This document shows, piece by piece, positions 1-8,809 of a stretch of DNA of 64,000 nucleotides; the stretch's first letter is position 1, and each line of letters begins with the position of its first letter. Below the pieces are notes generated by a model. It saw only the letters and a list, made by a program, of their open reading frames with translations. It was not told the DNA's origin and ran no database searches. The translations under genes and the position numbers were made by a program. The stretch is taken from positions 1 through 64,000 of the forward strand of contig URGW01000005.1 in the NCBI GenBank assembly GCA_900547475.1. The letters are read 5' to 3'. The DNA comes from an uncultured Clostridium sp. (lineage in GTDB: Bacteria; Bacillota; Clostridia; Clostridiales; Clostridiaceae).

Positions 1-27
1 AAGCTTAAAGGCCAGTGATAAAGAAAA

Positions 28-210
28 ATTAATGATATTATTGGAAGGAATATTGTAATTAAGTTTTAGAATTTAATCTTTCTTAGAATAAAAACTGCGT
101 TAAGAAGCTGAGGAAGCGAAGCGACTTTCGAAGCTTTAGCAGTTTTTATGGAAAGAAAGATATAAATTCTTAACGCAAATTACACAATTCATGGAGATAA
201 TATCATTAAT
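28..210. repeat. Structured repeat element, copy A (possible ncRNA or MITE-like)
   Basis: A 183-nt element bounded by a perfect 13-bp inverted repeat (28-40 and 198-210). Inside are a 9-bp stem (76-84 with 153-161), a nested 9-bp stem (90-98 with 139-147), and GCGTTAAGAA (97-106), whose exact complement TTCTTAACGC (167-176) lies outside both stems, giving a pseudoknot. A second copy with the same pairings but different stem bases is at 59305-59486. It lies 3' of the minus-strand gene ending at 252. Its transcribed strand is unknown and I do not recognise a named RNA family. Confidence 0.75.
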
Positions 211-251
211 TTTCGTCATCACGGCAATTAAAGCTGTAACGAACAATTTAG

Positions 252-1922
252 TTAAGTTACATCTTTAACACAAACTTCTTTGCCTTTAAATACTATAACT
301 AATTTTTTAATATTTGTTATTCCCCTATTTAAAAGCTCTGTCTTATATTTCTTCTCTTCTATTTGTGTCTTTGCTTCTTCTATTAACTGTTCTATTGTCT
401 TTTTATTAGTTTTTCTTGCTCTCTTAAACTCTATTATAATACCAGGCTTACCTATATCTTTTGGAATTACCATTACATCATATCTTCCATACCCAGATTC
501 CCTATTAGATAAAACATAATGTGTATTATTTAAAGATACTAACATCCCCAAAACAAAACTATGATATACCCTTTCCGGTTCTTCACCTGATACATCAAAA
601 TAACTTAATGATTTTTCTACATAATCTATAAATATTTCTTCAAAAACTTCATAATCAAAGTTTACTAAAGCTTTTAACATTTCATTATATTCTGATGATA
701 TATAGCTTTCACCTTGCCATTCTTCAATCATTTTTTGATACATAAATTTTACTTCTATATTTGGTATTGCTAAAGTATAATAAACCTTATTATTTTCTCT
801 TCTTTTTCCAACAACCTTTAAATATCCTGATAATAGTAAGAAACTCCAAATATTATTTTCATTAGCTTCAATATCTGCCATAATTACATTTTCATCTATA
901 TTAGTTTCTATAGTATTTCCCCTAAGAATCTCCTCAAAGGATTTTTTCAACCCTTCACTTCCTTTAGATAATATAGTTTTTATTATTTTATTTTCTGATG
1001 TATTTACCCAATAAGGCATAAATCCATTATTTTTATCATCTAAATAGCATAATACTGACCAAGGATTATAAATTACTGTATCACCAAAAACATATCCGTT
1101 ATACCACCTTTTAAACTCTTCCTTTTCTTCTACTACACCAAAATAATTTAACATTTTTTCTATTTCATATTCTGTAAAGCCGAACTTATCACTATATCTA
1201 TCTTTTAATATAGAATATACATTTAGATTATTTAATCCTGAAAATATACTTTCCCTTGCCATTCTAAGTATTCCAGTTAAAACTGCCTTTTCTAAATATA
1301 TATTATCTTTTAATGTATTTGAAAGAAAGTTTCTCATAAATGCTATTGTCTCATCATAAATTCCTGAAAAGTAACTGTGTTGAATAGGTGTATCATATTC
1401 ATCTATTAGAATGATAACTTTCTCTTCATGATAATCATAAAGATATTTACTCATATTTTTTAAAGCCATCTCTAACTCAGCCTTTGTACTTGCTCTATTA
1501 ATAATTTTATCAAAATAATTTTTATCATCTTGAAAAGTTAAACTTTCATATAAATAGTAATGTTTTTTATATATTTCTGAAACAAAAAAGGCTAATTTCA
1601 TTTGAAAATCTTCAAAGTTATCGTGTTTTTCATCTTTAAATGTTAAATATATAGTAGGATATATTCCTTGTTTTGCTATTATATCTTCTTTTTCTATTAG
1701 AAGATTATTAAAAAGATGTCTTCTATCTTCATCAGATCTTTCTACAAAATATCTTATCATTGATAAATTAAGAGTCTTTCCAAAACGTCTTGGTCTTGGA
1801 ATTAATATTATTTGTGCTGAATCTTCTAGTAACTCTTTTATTAAAAGAGTTTTATCAACAAAATACCTATCGTCTTCAATTAATGTTTTGAAATCACTAT
1901 TACCTAAAGCTATCTTCTTCAC
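252..1922 (-). CDS. AAA-ATPase-like / PD-(D/E)XK nuclease fusion protein
   Basis: A 556-residue protein of the family that joins a predicted AAA-ATPase-like domain (about residues 5-205) to a C-terminal PD-(D/E)XK nuclease-like domain (about 425-540). The P-loop-like stretch is PRPRRFGKT near residue 43, and IILIDEYDTP near 170 is a Walker B. The nuclease-like signature is RYDVMVIP followed by IIIEFKR near residue 500. The start is a GTG preceded by GGAAGGTG. Cellular role is unknown; such genes are common, often multicopy, in Clostridia and Bacteroidetes. It stands alone, with the structured repeat copy A just 3'. The family is secure, the function is not. Confidence 0.85.
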   Translation of the reverse strand: MKKIALGNSDFKTLIEDDRYFVDKTLLIKELLEDSAQIILIPRPRRFGKTLNLSMIRYFVERSDEDRRHLFNNLLIEKEDIIAKQGIYPTIYLTFKDEKHDNFEDFQMKLAFFVSEIYKKHYYLYESLTFQDDKNYFDKIINRASTKAELEMALKNMSKYLYDYHEEKVIILIDEYDTPIQHSYFSGIYDETIAFMRNFLSNTLKDNIYLEKAVLTGILRMARESIFSGLNNLNVYSILKDRYSDKFGFTEYEIEKMLNYFGVVEEKEEFKRWYNGYVFGDTVIYNPWSVLCYLDDKNNGFMPYWVNTSENKIIKTILSKGSEGLKKSFEEILRGNTIETNIDENVIMADIEANENNIWSFLLLSGYLKVVGKRRENNKVYYTLAIPNIEVKFMYQKMIEEWQGESYISSEYNEMLKALVNFDYEVFEEIFIDYVEKSLSYFDVSGEEPERVYHSFVLGMLVSLNNTHYVLSNRESGYGRYDVMVIPKDIGKPGIIIEFKRARKTNKKTIEQLIEEAKTQIEEKKYKTELLNRGITNIKKLVIVFKGKEVCVKDVT

Positions 1923-2036
1923 TATTACACCTTCCTTCTTATAAATATTACTAATTTAATCAGTTACCATTTCACTCATATTATTAATTATTATATCATA
2001 ATTCAAATTATCTAATCATACCCTTTAAAAACATAA

Positions 2037-2060
2037 AAAGCCCTACAAATGTAGAGCTTT
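2037..2060 (-). terminator. Intrinsic terminator after the P-loop protein gene
   Basis: Short hairpin AAAGC-CTAC / GTAG-GCTTT with a 4-nt loop. Read on the minus strand it is followed by a T-rich run, about 30 nt after the stop codon at 2089. Confidence 0.75.
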
Positions 2061-2088
2061 AAAATTAACTAATATTATTTTAACAAAT

Positions 2089-2688
2089 TTATTTCCCTTC
2101 AACCTCTTTAGCTTTAACAGGTTGTACAATTGCTTTATTTATTCCAACTATCTTCATTATTTGCTCAGATCTTTCCTTAGTTGATCCAGTAATTACTGAA
2201 TACTTAACATTTTCAGCATCTAAGAATCCTAAAATAGCCTTGTCCACCATTTGAGCAACTTCTTCATCTTGCCATCTAACTCCATCTTTCTTATAACCAA
2301 ATTCTCTTGGTACAAAGAAAATATGATCATATTGTGGTAGATCTCTGATTGCTAAGCTATATAAATCATTTAATATTTCGATTTCCTTCTTAGTTCTCTT
2401 CTTATCTCCAAGCATTAATCTTCCATATATGTAAGGTACAAAAGTAGCATAGTCTGTTATAGCATAATCATGTCCATCTAAACTCTTTTCTAAATGTAAT
2501 TGACCTAAATATATTCCATATTGCTCTGAAATAGATTCGATCATTCCCTTATCTCTTAAATAATCAGTACTATATTCTGTAGCAACTCCTACATTTATAT
2601 CTCTAATTTTTAAATCTACGTATAATTGTTGAATTAATGTTGTTTTACCACATCTTGGTCCACCTAGTATAGCAATTCTTACTGGCAT
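2089..2688 (-). CDS. P-loop NTPase, AAA_28/NadR-like
   Basis: About 199 residues with an N-terminal Walker A motif GGPRCGKTT (residues 9-17) and the general look of small AAA_28/NadR-like nucleotide-binding proteins, including a DGVRWQDEE segment in the C-terminal half. Substrate and role cannot be assigned. I place the start at the ATG at 2688 because GGAGGAG lies 6 nt upstream of it; the frame stays open five codons further but without a ribosome site. No membrane segment or signal peptide. It is single, with its own terminator, and the REP palindrome at 2803 lies in the spacer upstream. Confidence 0.7.
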   Translation of the reverse strand: MPVRIAILGGPRCGKTTLIQQLYVDLKIRDINVGVATEYSTDYLRDKGMIESISEQYGIYLGQLHLEKSLDGHDYAITDYATFVPYIYGRLMLGDKKRTKKEIEILNDLYSLAIRDLPQYDHIFFVPREFGYKKDGVRWQDEEVAQMVDKAILGFLDAENVKYSVITGSTKERSEQIMKIVGINKAIVQPVKAKEVEGK

Positions 2689-2802
2689 TGGTAACTCCTC
2701 CAAATATTTATATAAGATTTCATTTTTTTGTTCGTCCCTTTGAGAAATATAATTATACCAATAACCTAAATATTTTTCAACGACAATTTTTACTATATTT
2801 TG

Positions 2803-2851
2803 ATGTGCCTCCGGGGAACACCCAATAAATGGGTGTTCCCCGGAGGCACAT
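2803..2851. repeat. REP palindrome 1 (GAACACCC-arm type)
   Basis: Perfect inverted repeat with two 22-nt arms around the loop ATAAA. The core is CCTCCGGGG / CCCCGGAGG, in strong GC contrast to the AT-rich surroundings. Its inner arm (GAACACCCA) differs from that of the other full palindromes (GTCAATCCA). It lies 18 nt beyond the stop codon of the RAYT transposase gene. Confidence 0.9.
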
Positions 2852-2869
2852 ACATTTTCTTACATATAT

Positions 2870-3538
2870 TTATTGCTTTTTTTCCTCCAAAACTTTACTT
2901 TCAACATACTTCTTATATTTAATTTTGCTTTCTTCCATAATATTCTTTACCTTATACTCTAAATTCTTTTTATTATTTTCTTCGATTATTGAATATATAT
3001 TAAATAAATCTAATATTTCATTTTCATCTATACACATATCCAACATAACCTTTCTACTATTTAAATTTAAATCTTCAAACTCATTTTTATCTAATACAAT
3101 CTTATTATAGCTCGACCATATATATTTTTCAGGACTATCAACTATTTTTGCCCTAACCGGATTTAAATGTATATATCTACTAACCTCAAGTAGTTCTATA
3201 ACATTATTTATTAAATTACTAAAATATCTTCCTTGGAATAAATGACCAATATATTGATATTTATCATTAAAATATCTTGCATATATACTATTAACTCTTC
3301 TCATAAAAAAACTTGGATCCTTAGTTCCAGTCTTTAAAAGTAAATGAACATGATTACTCATAAGACAATAACTAATTAATTTATAATTATCCTCCCTATA
3401 AAACTTTAAAGTTTCTTTTAAAATCCCTAAATAAACAATATAATCAATACTTTCTTTAAATATTATTTCCTGACGATTTCCTCTATTAGTTATATGATAA
3501 ATTGCTCCAGATACCCATGGTCTTTTAGGTGATGCCAT
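2870..3538 (-). CDS. REP-associated tyrosine transposase (RAYT, IS200-like)
   Basis: A 222-residue Y1-type transposase of the TnpA_REP/RAYT group. The HUH motif is visible as HVHLLLK (near residue 64) and the conserved YIHLNPVRA stretch lies near 140; the N-terminal YHITNRGNRQ is also typical. RAYTs are domesticated single-strand transposases thought to act on REP palindromes. The gene is bracketed by two such palindromes (2803-2851 and 3616-3654), and related ones recur across the window. ATG start with AAGGAGGAGATT upstream. It carries no IS605-type partner gene and no obvious insertion-sequence ends other than the palindromes. Length suggests it is intact. Confidence 0.9.
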   Translation of the reverse strand: MASPKRPWVSGAIYHITNRGNRQEIIFKESIDYIVYLGILKETLKFYREDNYKLISYCLMSNHVHLLLKTGTKDPSFFMRRVNSIYARYFNDKYQYIGHLFQGRYFSNLINNVIELLEVSRYIHLNPVRAKIVDSPEKYIWSSYNKIVLDKNEFEDLNLNSRKVMLDMCIDENEILDLFNIYSIIEENNKKNLEYKVKNIMEESKIKYKKYVESKVLEEKKQ

Positions 3539-3615
3539 TGATAATCTCCTCCTTGTATGATGTAACTTATAAAAGTTTTATCATAATTATTGACACACCT
3601 AATAAAAATAATACA

Positions 3616-3654
3616 CCTCCGGGGTCAATCCAATATTTGGATTGACCCCGGAGG
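3616..3654. repeat. REP palindrome 2 (GTCAATCC-arm type)
   Basis: Perfect 17-bp inverted repeat with core CCTCCGGGGTCAATCCA and loop ATATT. The right flank GCACATAC matches palindrome 1, while the left flank (ACA) is mutated so the stem is shorter. It lies upstream of the RAYT gene and 13 nt after the manA stop. Confidence 0.9.
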
Positions 3655-3667
3655 CACATACATAAAT

Positions 3668-4603
3668 TTACATCGGGTAGCTTTTTATTACTGATAAATT
3701 ACCTTTAACAGCATACTTTCCTAATGTTGCAGGTATTAAATAGCTATCTCCCATTTTGATTTCTTCTGAGAAATCATTTCCTTCAATAGTTCCATTACCA
3801 TCTACACAAGTTAAAATAAAGAACTTGTCTTCATTACTGCAATCGTTCCATTGAGTTTCAATATTAACTTTTTGCATACCAAAATACTCATTTTCACAAA
3901 AATCTACTTTAGAAAATCCATCAAACTTCACAACTTCTTTATTAGATAGATTTTCTGCTTCTAAATCAAAGTTGATTACATCTAAAGATTTCTCAACATG
4001 AATTTCTCTTGGTCTTCCATAATCATAAACTCTATAAGTAACATCAGAATTTTGTTGTATTTCAGCTATTATCAATCCTTCACAAATAGCATGAACTAGT
4101 CCACTATTAATTAAGAAGCAATCTCCTTTTTTAACATCTACAACATTTAAATACTCTTCAGATCTTCCTTCTTCTATAGCCTTAGCAAATACTTCCTTAT
4201 CACAATTCTTTGTTCCAACAATTAATTTTGCTCCTGGCTTTGCATCTACAACATACCAAGCTTCTGTTTTACCAAATTGATTTTCAACTCTTTGAGCATA
4301 TTCATCTCCTGGATGAACTTGAACAGATAGCTTTTCTCTTGAATTTATTAACTTAACTAATAATGGGAACTTTTCTGTGCTTACTTTTGAACCAACTAAA
4401 TCATGTCCAAATTCAGCTATTATTTCATCAAAGCTTTTACCTTTTAACTCACCATTTGCAACTACTCCAGTTCCATTTGGATGGCATGCAACATCCCAAG
4501 ACTCACCAATATCTCCAGATGGTAGGTTATTTCTAAAAGCTTCTAAATCTCTTCCACCCCAAATTTTATCATAATAAAGGTTTTCAAATCTTATTGGATA
4601 CAT
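3668..4603 (-). CDS. manA: Mannose-6-phosphate isomerase, class I
   Basis: A zinc cupin enzyme that interconverts mannose 6-phosphate and fructose 6-phosphate. Zinc-ligand motifs are QVHPGDEYA (near residue 95) and GLVHAIC (near 170); the YRVYDYGR segment near 205 carries the active-site arginine. 311 residues, usual for the short Firmicutes type. The start is set at the ATG at 4603, which has AAGGAGAAATTATT directly upstream; the frame extends seven codons further without a ribosome site. It could process mannose released by the GH38/GH125 enzymes encoded at 22-33 kb, though it is not in an operon with them. Confidence 0.95.
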   Translation of the reverse strand: MYPIRFENLYYDKIWGGRDLEAFRNNLPSGDIGESWDVACHPNGTGVVANGELKGKSFDEIIAEFGHDLVGSKVSTEKFPLLVKLINSREKLSVQVHPGDEYAQRVENQFGKTEAWYVVDAKPGAKLIVGTKNCDKEVFAKAIEEGRSEEYLNVVDVKKGDCFLINSGLVHAICEGLIIAEIQQNSDVTYRVYDYGRPREIHVEKSLDVINFDLEAENLSNKEVVKFDGFSKVDFCENEYFGMQKVNIETQWNDCSNEDKFFILTCVDGNGTIEGNDFSEEIKMGDSYLIPATLGKYAVKGNLSVIKSYPM

Positions 4604-4968
4604 AATAATTTCTCCTTCTCTCATCTTACACTTAACTTTTATACTTAGCTTTTATAATTTTTTTATTAAACTCTAAATCTATAATTTTATATATAGTTTC
4701 ACATTAATTTTATATTATTATATTTTTAAAAACAATGTATCTAATTTAATATTTATTGTCTTTTTTTCAGATTTTTTATTTATAAATTAATATTTTATTT
4801 GAATCATGTATATTTTTTGTACAACCTTCAAACACTATATATGCTTAGGAATAAACTATTATAAAACTAATTGGCTTACATTTAATTATTCCTAAAGTTA
4901 AATCAATAATTAATTTTATGTATAGCAGTATTTTACAACAACATTTTATGTTGCAAGGAGGGATTATC
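4604..4968. other. Gene-free spacer between divergent manA and a small ORF
   Basis: Very AT-rich. It must hold both divergent promoters, but I see no convincing -35/-10 pair. It contains a 10-bp inverted repeat TTAGGAATAA / TTATTCCTAA (4845-4854 and 4886-4895) with a 31-nt loop, possibly a leader hairpin or operator for the small ORF. Confidence 0.5.
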
Positions 4969-5157
4969 TTGAAGGATAAATCTAATGTTTATTTGCCACA
5001 CGTAAGAAGTTATTATAAACCAAGTAAGGAGTTTTTAGTAAGTAAATCTCCAGAGGGAGTTGACACACCTTTAGCAAATACTGTTGAAGATCCTATTGTA
5101 GCTAACAATATTGCTTGTTATGAATTTAGCTACATAGATGATGGTGACGATATTTAG
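4969..5157 (+). CDS. Small hypothetical protein (62 aa)
   Basis: I do not recognise this protein. The likely start is the TTG at 4969, with GGAGGGA ending 6 nt upstream; an ATG 51 nt earlier in frame has no ribosome site. The product is 62 residues with basic, tyrosine-containing N-terminal parts and an acidic end (IDDGDDI). No membrane segment or signal peptide. It is followed 72 nt later by a second small ORF on the same strand and a shared terminator, so the two look like a small transcription unit. Confidence 0.6.
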   Translation: MKDKSNVYLPHVRSYYKPSKEFLVSKSPEGVDTPLANTVEDPIVANNIACYEFSYIDDGDDI

Positions 5158-5229
5158 ATTAATACAACAAAGCTAAATAACTTTAATATTAATAGAATAA
5201 AAATCTTATATTAAAGGAGAAATAGTATT

Positions 5230-5394
5230 ATGGCTAAATCTAATGACAAACAACACAGAACTAGAGGTGTTATGCCTTCTAGTAATACAGAGCTTCCAAA
5301 TCCTCTTAATAGTTTTAACAGTCCTCTTGGTAGTTTAAATAATAAAAATAAAGAAACTATCCAAAAAGAAAGTAAAAAGAATACATTATTTTAG
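5230..5394 (+). CDS. Small hypothetical protein (54 aa)
   Basis: ATG start with AAAGGAGAAAT upstream, giving a 54-residue, Asn/Ser/Lys-rich hydrophilic peptide with a PNPLNSFNSPLGSLNN central stretch that looks disordered. No family recognised. The good ribosome site and a terminator 27 nt after the stop support a real gene. It follows the 62-aa ORF and is probably cotranscribed. Its composition would fit a spore or surface-associated small protein, but nothing in the sequence proves that. Confidence 0.6.
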   Translation: MAKSNDKQHRTRGVMPSSNTELPNPLNSFNSPLGSLNNKNKETIQKESKKNTLF

Positions 5395-5420
5395 TTAGTA
5401 CCTAAAAGTAAATGAAAAGA

Positions 5421-5456
5421 AGAACAGATATACTAAAAAATATCTGTTCTCCTTTT
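5421..5456. terminator. Intrinsic terminator between convergent genes
   Basis: Perfect 11-bp stem AGAACAGATAT / ATATCTGTTCT with an 8-nt loop followed by CCTTTT. It ends the small-ORF unit on the plus strand and could also serve the GGDEF-EAL gene on the minus strand. Confidence 0.85.
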
Positions 5457-5464
5457 ATATTAAA

Positions 5465-7771
5465 TTATTCGCTTTTAATAAATTTTACTAATTCATCCAA
5501 CTCCATTGGTTTTGCAAAATAATAACCTTGGAAGTAATCACATCCAATCTCTTTTAAAATATTAAACTGCTTTTCAGTTTCAACACCTTCTACTACAGTT
5601 TTCATATTTAATAAATGAGCAATATTCTTAACATTATTAACAATCTTATAATCTATTTCAGAACAATTATCAATAAATATCTTATCAATTTTTAAAATAT
5701 CTAACTTAAACTTCTTTAAATAACTAAACGATGCATATCCAGTTCCAAAGTCATCAAGCGCAATCTTAGCACCTGCTTTATAGAGTAAATAAATATTATC
5801 ATAAACTATTATATTCTCATCAAGAACTACAGATTCTGTTATTTCAAAACAAAGATTACACAAATCAACATTATATTTTTTTGTAATTTCAATAACTCTA
5901 TCAACAAAGTTAATTTCCATAAGCTGAATAGGAGAAACATTAATACTTACTTGCTCTATTTTACTATTATTAATTAATTTATTAAAGTTCTTACAAACTT
6001 CTTCAATTGCCCAATATCCTATATTTATAATCTCCCTATTTTCTTCAGCATATAGAATAAAGTTATTAGGAGACACAAATCCTAGCTTATCATTCTTCCA
6101 TCTAATTAATACCTCAACCTTTTTAATTTCTCTTCTTCTATTAACTATTGGCTGATAATATAAAATAAACTCATTATTATGAACTGCATTTTTTAATTCA
6201 TTCTTTATATTCTCAATTTTAATTATTTTATTATAAATATCATCATTAAAGAATAAAAGTTGATCTTCTTCAGAAGCCTTTTTACTAGAATACATAGTAA
6301 AATCACTTTTATCAATTAATTCATTAAAATTCCTACCATCTCTAGGATATACCGCAACTCCACCTGAAAACTTTATCTTTATTTTTTGATTATTATTCAG
6401 AAGAATTGGCTCTTTGAATTCTTTTAATATGACATTTTTATAAAATTCTTTTAATTCTTCATTATCCTTATATCTATTATATATAATTATAAATTCATCT
6501 CCAGAATATCTAGTAGCAATTCCTTTATTACCTAAACACTTTTCCATCTTTCTACTAAAATTAACTAATAACTTATCACCAATACTATGTCCAAAAACAT
6601 CATTAATGTACTTAAATTTATTTAAATCGATAAATATTAAAGCAAATTCAATATTTGAATCAATAAAATCATTACATATCTTAACAAGCATTTTTCTATT
6701 AGGTAGCTTAGTTAATTCATCATAATAAATTAATGATTGAATCTTTTTATCAAACGACTTTGTCAATGAATCAGAAATAAACTCTAATTGCTTAAATTCA
6801 TCATTACTTTCAAAATCAAAATTATTTTTTTCTAAATTATCTAGTAAAACTTTTAACTTATCCAATGATTTCATTATTGGTTTAAATGTTACTTTAATTA
6901 ATTTATTTAATAATAATACATATATTATTCCAGCAATAGAAAATATAATAATCCTAATTACATTAACTTTTTTCATTTCTCTTAAATAAACAATTGAACC
7001 CTTATCGAACTCTAGGATAATTTCTGTCCCATTATTAAGAACATCATCTAAAGAAATTACATAATTATCATTATTTCTCTCAATTTCATTTACTATTCCT
7101 TTGCTACAAAAATACTCATGATCATTAATTTTTATATATGTCTCTAGATCCCCCGTATAGAAATTTGCATTATAAAATTTAATTAAATCCTCTATATAAA
7201 TATCAAAAATAGCAGCACCTAATAATTCCTCATTGTTGTCAGAATAAATAAATCTCACTATTGATATTTTATATTTATCAGTATTAACATCTTTATATAC
7301 TTCTGTTACTATACTCTCATCTTTCATATTAAAATATTCATCTTTAATCCAAGGCATAGACATCAAATCAAAATTAGTTTTTATTTCATCTTCTGAAAAT
7401 AAATATTGGCCTCTTTCATTAATAATATCTATTGTATTTATAAATATTAAACTCTTTAAATAGTTTCCAATCTTTTCTTCCTCAAAGATAATTTCATTTT
7501 TTTCACTTACACTTAAATCATTAAAACTCCTCTTTTCTTCAAGTATCTGAACTATTATCCTATTTTGAGCCAAATCTTGAATAATGCCTTTTATTAACCC
7601 CATATCTGCTTGAAGATCACTCTTTCTTTCCTTGTAATAAGATTTGTAAGTAAACTCAGCACCCTTTTGAAGTCCATATTTCATTAATATCCCATTAGTT
7701 ACTAGTAATAAGAATATAAAAATTGCCCCCATTGAAACTAATTTAATATTCATCTTTCTTGTAAATATCAA
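5465..7771 (-). CDS. Membrane GGDEF-EAL cyclic-di-GMP protein with extracellular sensor
   Basis: A 768-residue signalling protein. Two membrane segments (about 10-30 and 272-292) flank an extracellular Cache-like sensor. A GGDEF domain (about 345-505) and an EAL domain (about 515-765) follow. The cyclase motif is SGDEF at 423-427 instead of GGDEF. The phosphodiesterase signature is EVL at 553-555, with NVSP, ITES, DDFGTGYASF and EGVET also present, so most EAL catalytic residues are kept. It may make, break or only sense c-di-GMP. TTG start with GAGGTGA about 5 nt upstream. The next gene upstream, across a 1-kb gap, is a type IV prepilin, a common c-di-GMP target in Clostridia. Confidence 0.9.
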   Translation of the reverse strand: MIFTRKMNIKLVSMGAIFIFLLLVTNGILMKYGLQKGAEFTYKSYYKERKSDLQADMGLIKGIIQDLAQNRIIVQILEEKRSFNDLSVSEKNEIIFEEEKIGNYLKSLIFINTIDIINERGQYLFSEDEIKTNFDLMSMPWIKDEYFNMKDESIVTEVYKDVNTDKYKISIVRFIYSDNNEELLGAAIFDIYIEDLIKFYNANFYTGDLETYIKINDHEYFCSKGIVNEIERNNDNYVISLDDVLNNGTEIILEFDKGSIVYLREMKKVNVIRIIIFSIAGIIYVLLLNKLIKVTFKPIMKSLDKLKVLLDNLEKNNFDFESNDEFKQLEFISDSLTKSFDKKIQSLIYYDELTKLPNRKMLVKICNDFIDSNIEFALIFIDLNKFKYINDVFGHSIGDKLLVNFSRKMEKCLGNKGIATRYSGDEFIIIYNRYKDNEELKEFYKNVILKEFKEPILLNNNQKIKIKFSGGVAVYPRDGRNFNELIDKSDFTMYSSKKASEEDQLLFFNDDIYNKIIKIENIKNELKNAVHNNEFILYYQPIVNRRREIKKVEVLIRWKNDKLGFVSPNNFILYAEENREIINIGYWAIEEVCKNFNKLINNSKIEQVSINVSPIQLMEINFVDRVIEITKKYNVDLCNLCFEITESVVLDENIIVYDNIYLLYKAGAKIALDDFGTGYASFSYLKKFKLDILKIDKIFIDNCSEIDYKIVNNVKNIAHLLNMKTVVEGVETEKQFNILKEIGCDYFQGYYFAKPMELDELVKFIKSE

Positions 7772-8809
7772 TTTTTCACCTCAAAAACTATATAGAAATT
7801 AACACTTATTATCTTATAGTTTTCTTATATTAATTCTATATTTTTATTTATTAAAATTAATGACCAAATAATATTACCATAGCTTATGGCTTAAATGAAA
7901 TAAATTTCTATATAGTAATTTATGCCAATAAAATAATTTGGTTTAACACTTGTCATTTCAACTTTTTTCTATTTTTTATATAAAAATTTAATAATGTATG
8001 ATTCAAAATTAGGATTGCCAATTTATGAAATGATTCTTACAGACTAAAAATTTAATACACTTATTACTTATTTTATAAAAAATTGACGTAGTATTTCAGA
8101 TAATAAAGATTATTCCATATTATTAAAAGGATTTTGACTCTATTTTATTTAGGTTTTATTTTTTAATAACACAAATATCATTAAAACTATAAACTTAAAC
8201 TACTATATTATATATAAAGATAGTCCCTTACCCTCTATGACTTGTTGACAAGCGTATCATACATAACTTTAGTCATCTTCTGATAAATTTCTTTATCATT
8301 CTTATTGCAGTATGTCTAAATAGAAAATATCCGAAGTTATGCTTAATATTAATCTTAATTAATATTAAAATACTATCTCGAACCATCATGTGCCCTTATA
8401 AAGCTTTTCTTATATACATAATTAAGTAGCCTTTCAAAAATTAATACCTCTGTTATTTCATAAAAATAACTATGCATACTATGTATTTTGAAAGAAATAG
8501 ATCAAAATCCTTAAAGAGATAACCTTATAAATTTTAAACCTAACATTAAATCTAACAAACATTTATATTTAAATTTTATTTAAAACTTATAATAATAAAT
8601 TTATTTATCATTTGTTATCTCTATTATTTTTTTATCCTTTTTGTGCCTAATTTATTCATATTTTTTATAACTTTTTACAAAAATACGAATTTTATAGATT
8701 TTTTCGGCTCTTTTGAATATTTGATGAATTTATAGTCCATACTTATTTATAAATTATACTGTTAAATAACTCCATATTCTTATTAATTAATAAAGGAGCT
8801 GAAAATATA
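7772..8809. other. 1-kb gene-free AT-rich region
   Basis: No convincing ORF on either strand. It holds a two-level hairpin at 8431-8494 (outer CTTTCAAAA / TTTTGAAAG, inner GTTATTT / AAATAAC) and otherwise runs of A/T. I looked for c-di-GMP riboswitch cores because of the flanking GGDEF-EAL and prepilin genes and found none. A 26-codon open stretch on the minus strand near 8240-8320 is too short to call a gene relic. Confidence 0.5.

Noticed and set aside
28..210. Assignment of the structured repeat to the raiA RNA family
   Set aside because: Similar size and host group, but there is no raiA gene, there are two copies in 60 kb, and I cannot verify the raiA consensus from memory.
8240..8325. 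Remnant of a minus-strand gene (26 open codons with ordinary codon use)
   Set aside because: Too short between stop codons to distinguish from chance in AT-rich DNA.
7772..8809. A c-di-GMP riboswitch before the prepilin gene
   Set aside because: I searched both strands for the conserved cores expected of GEMM-type aptamers and did not find them; only AT-rich hairpins are present.
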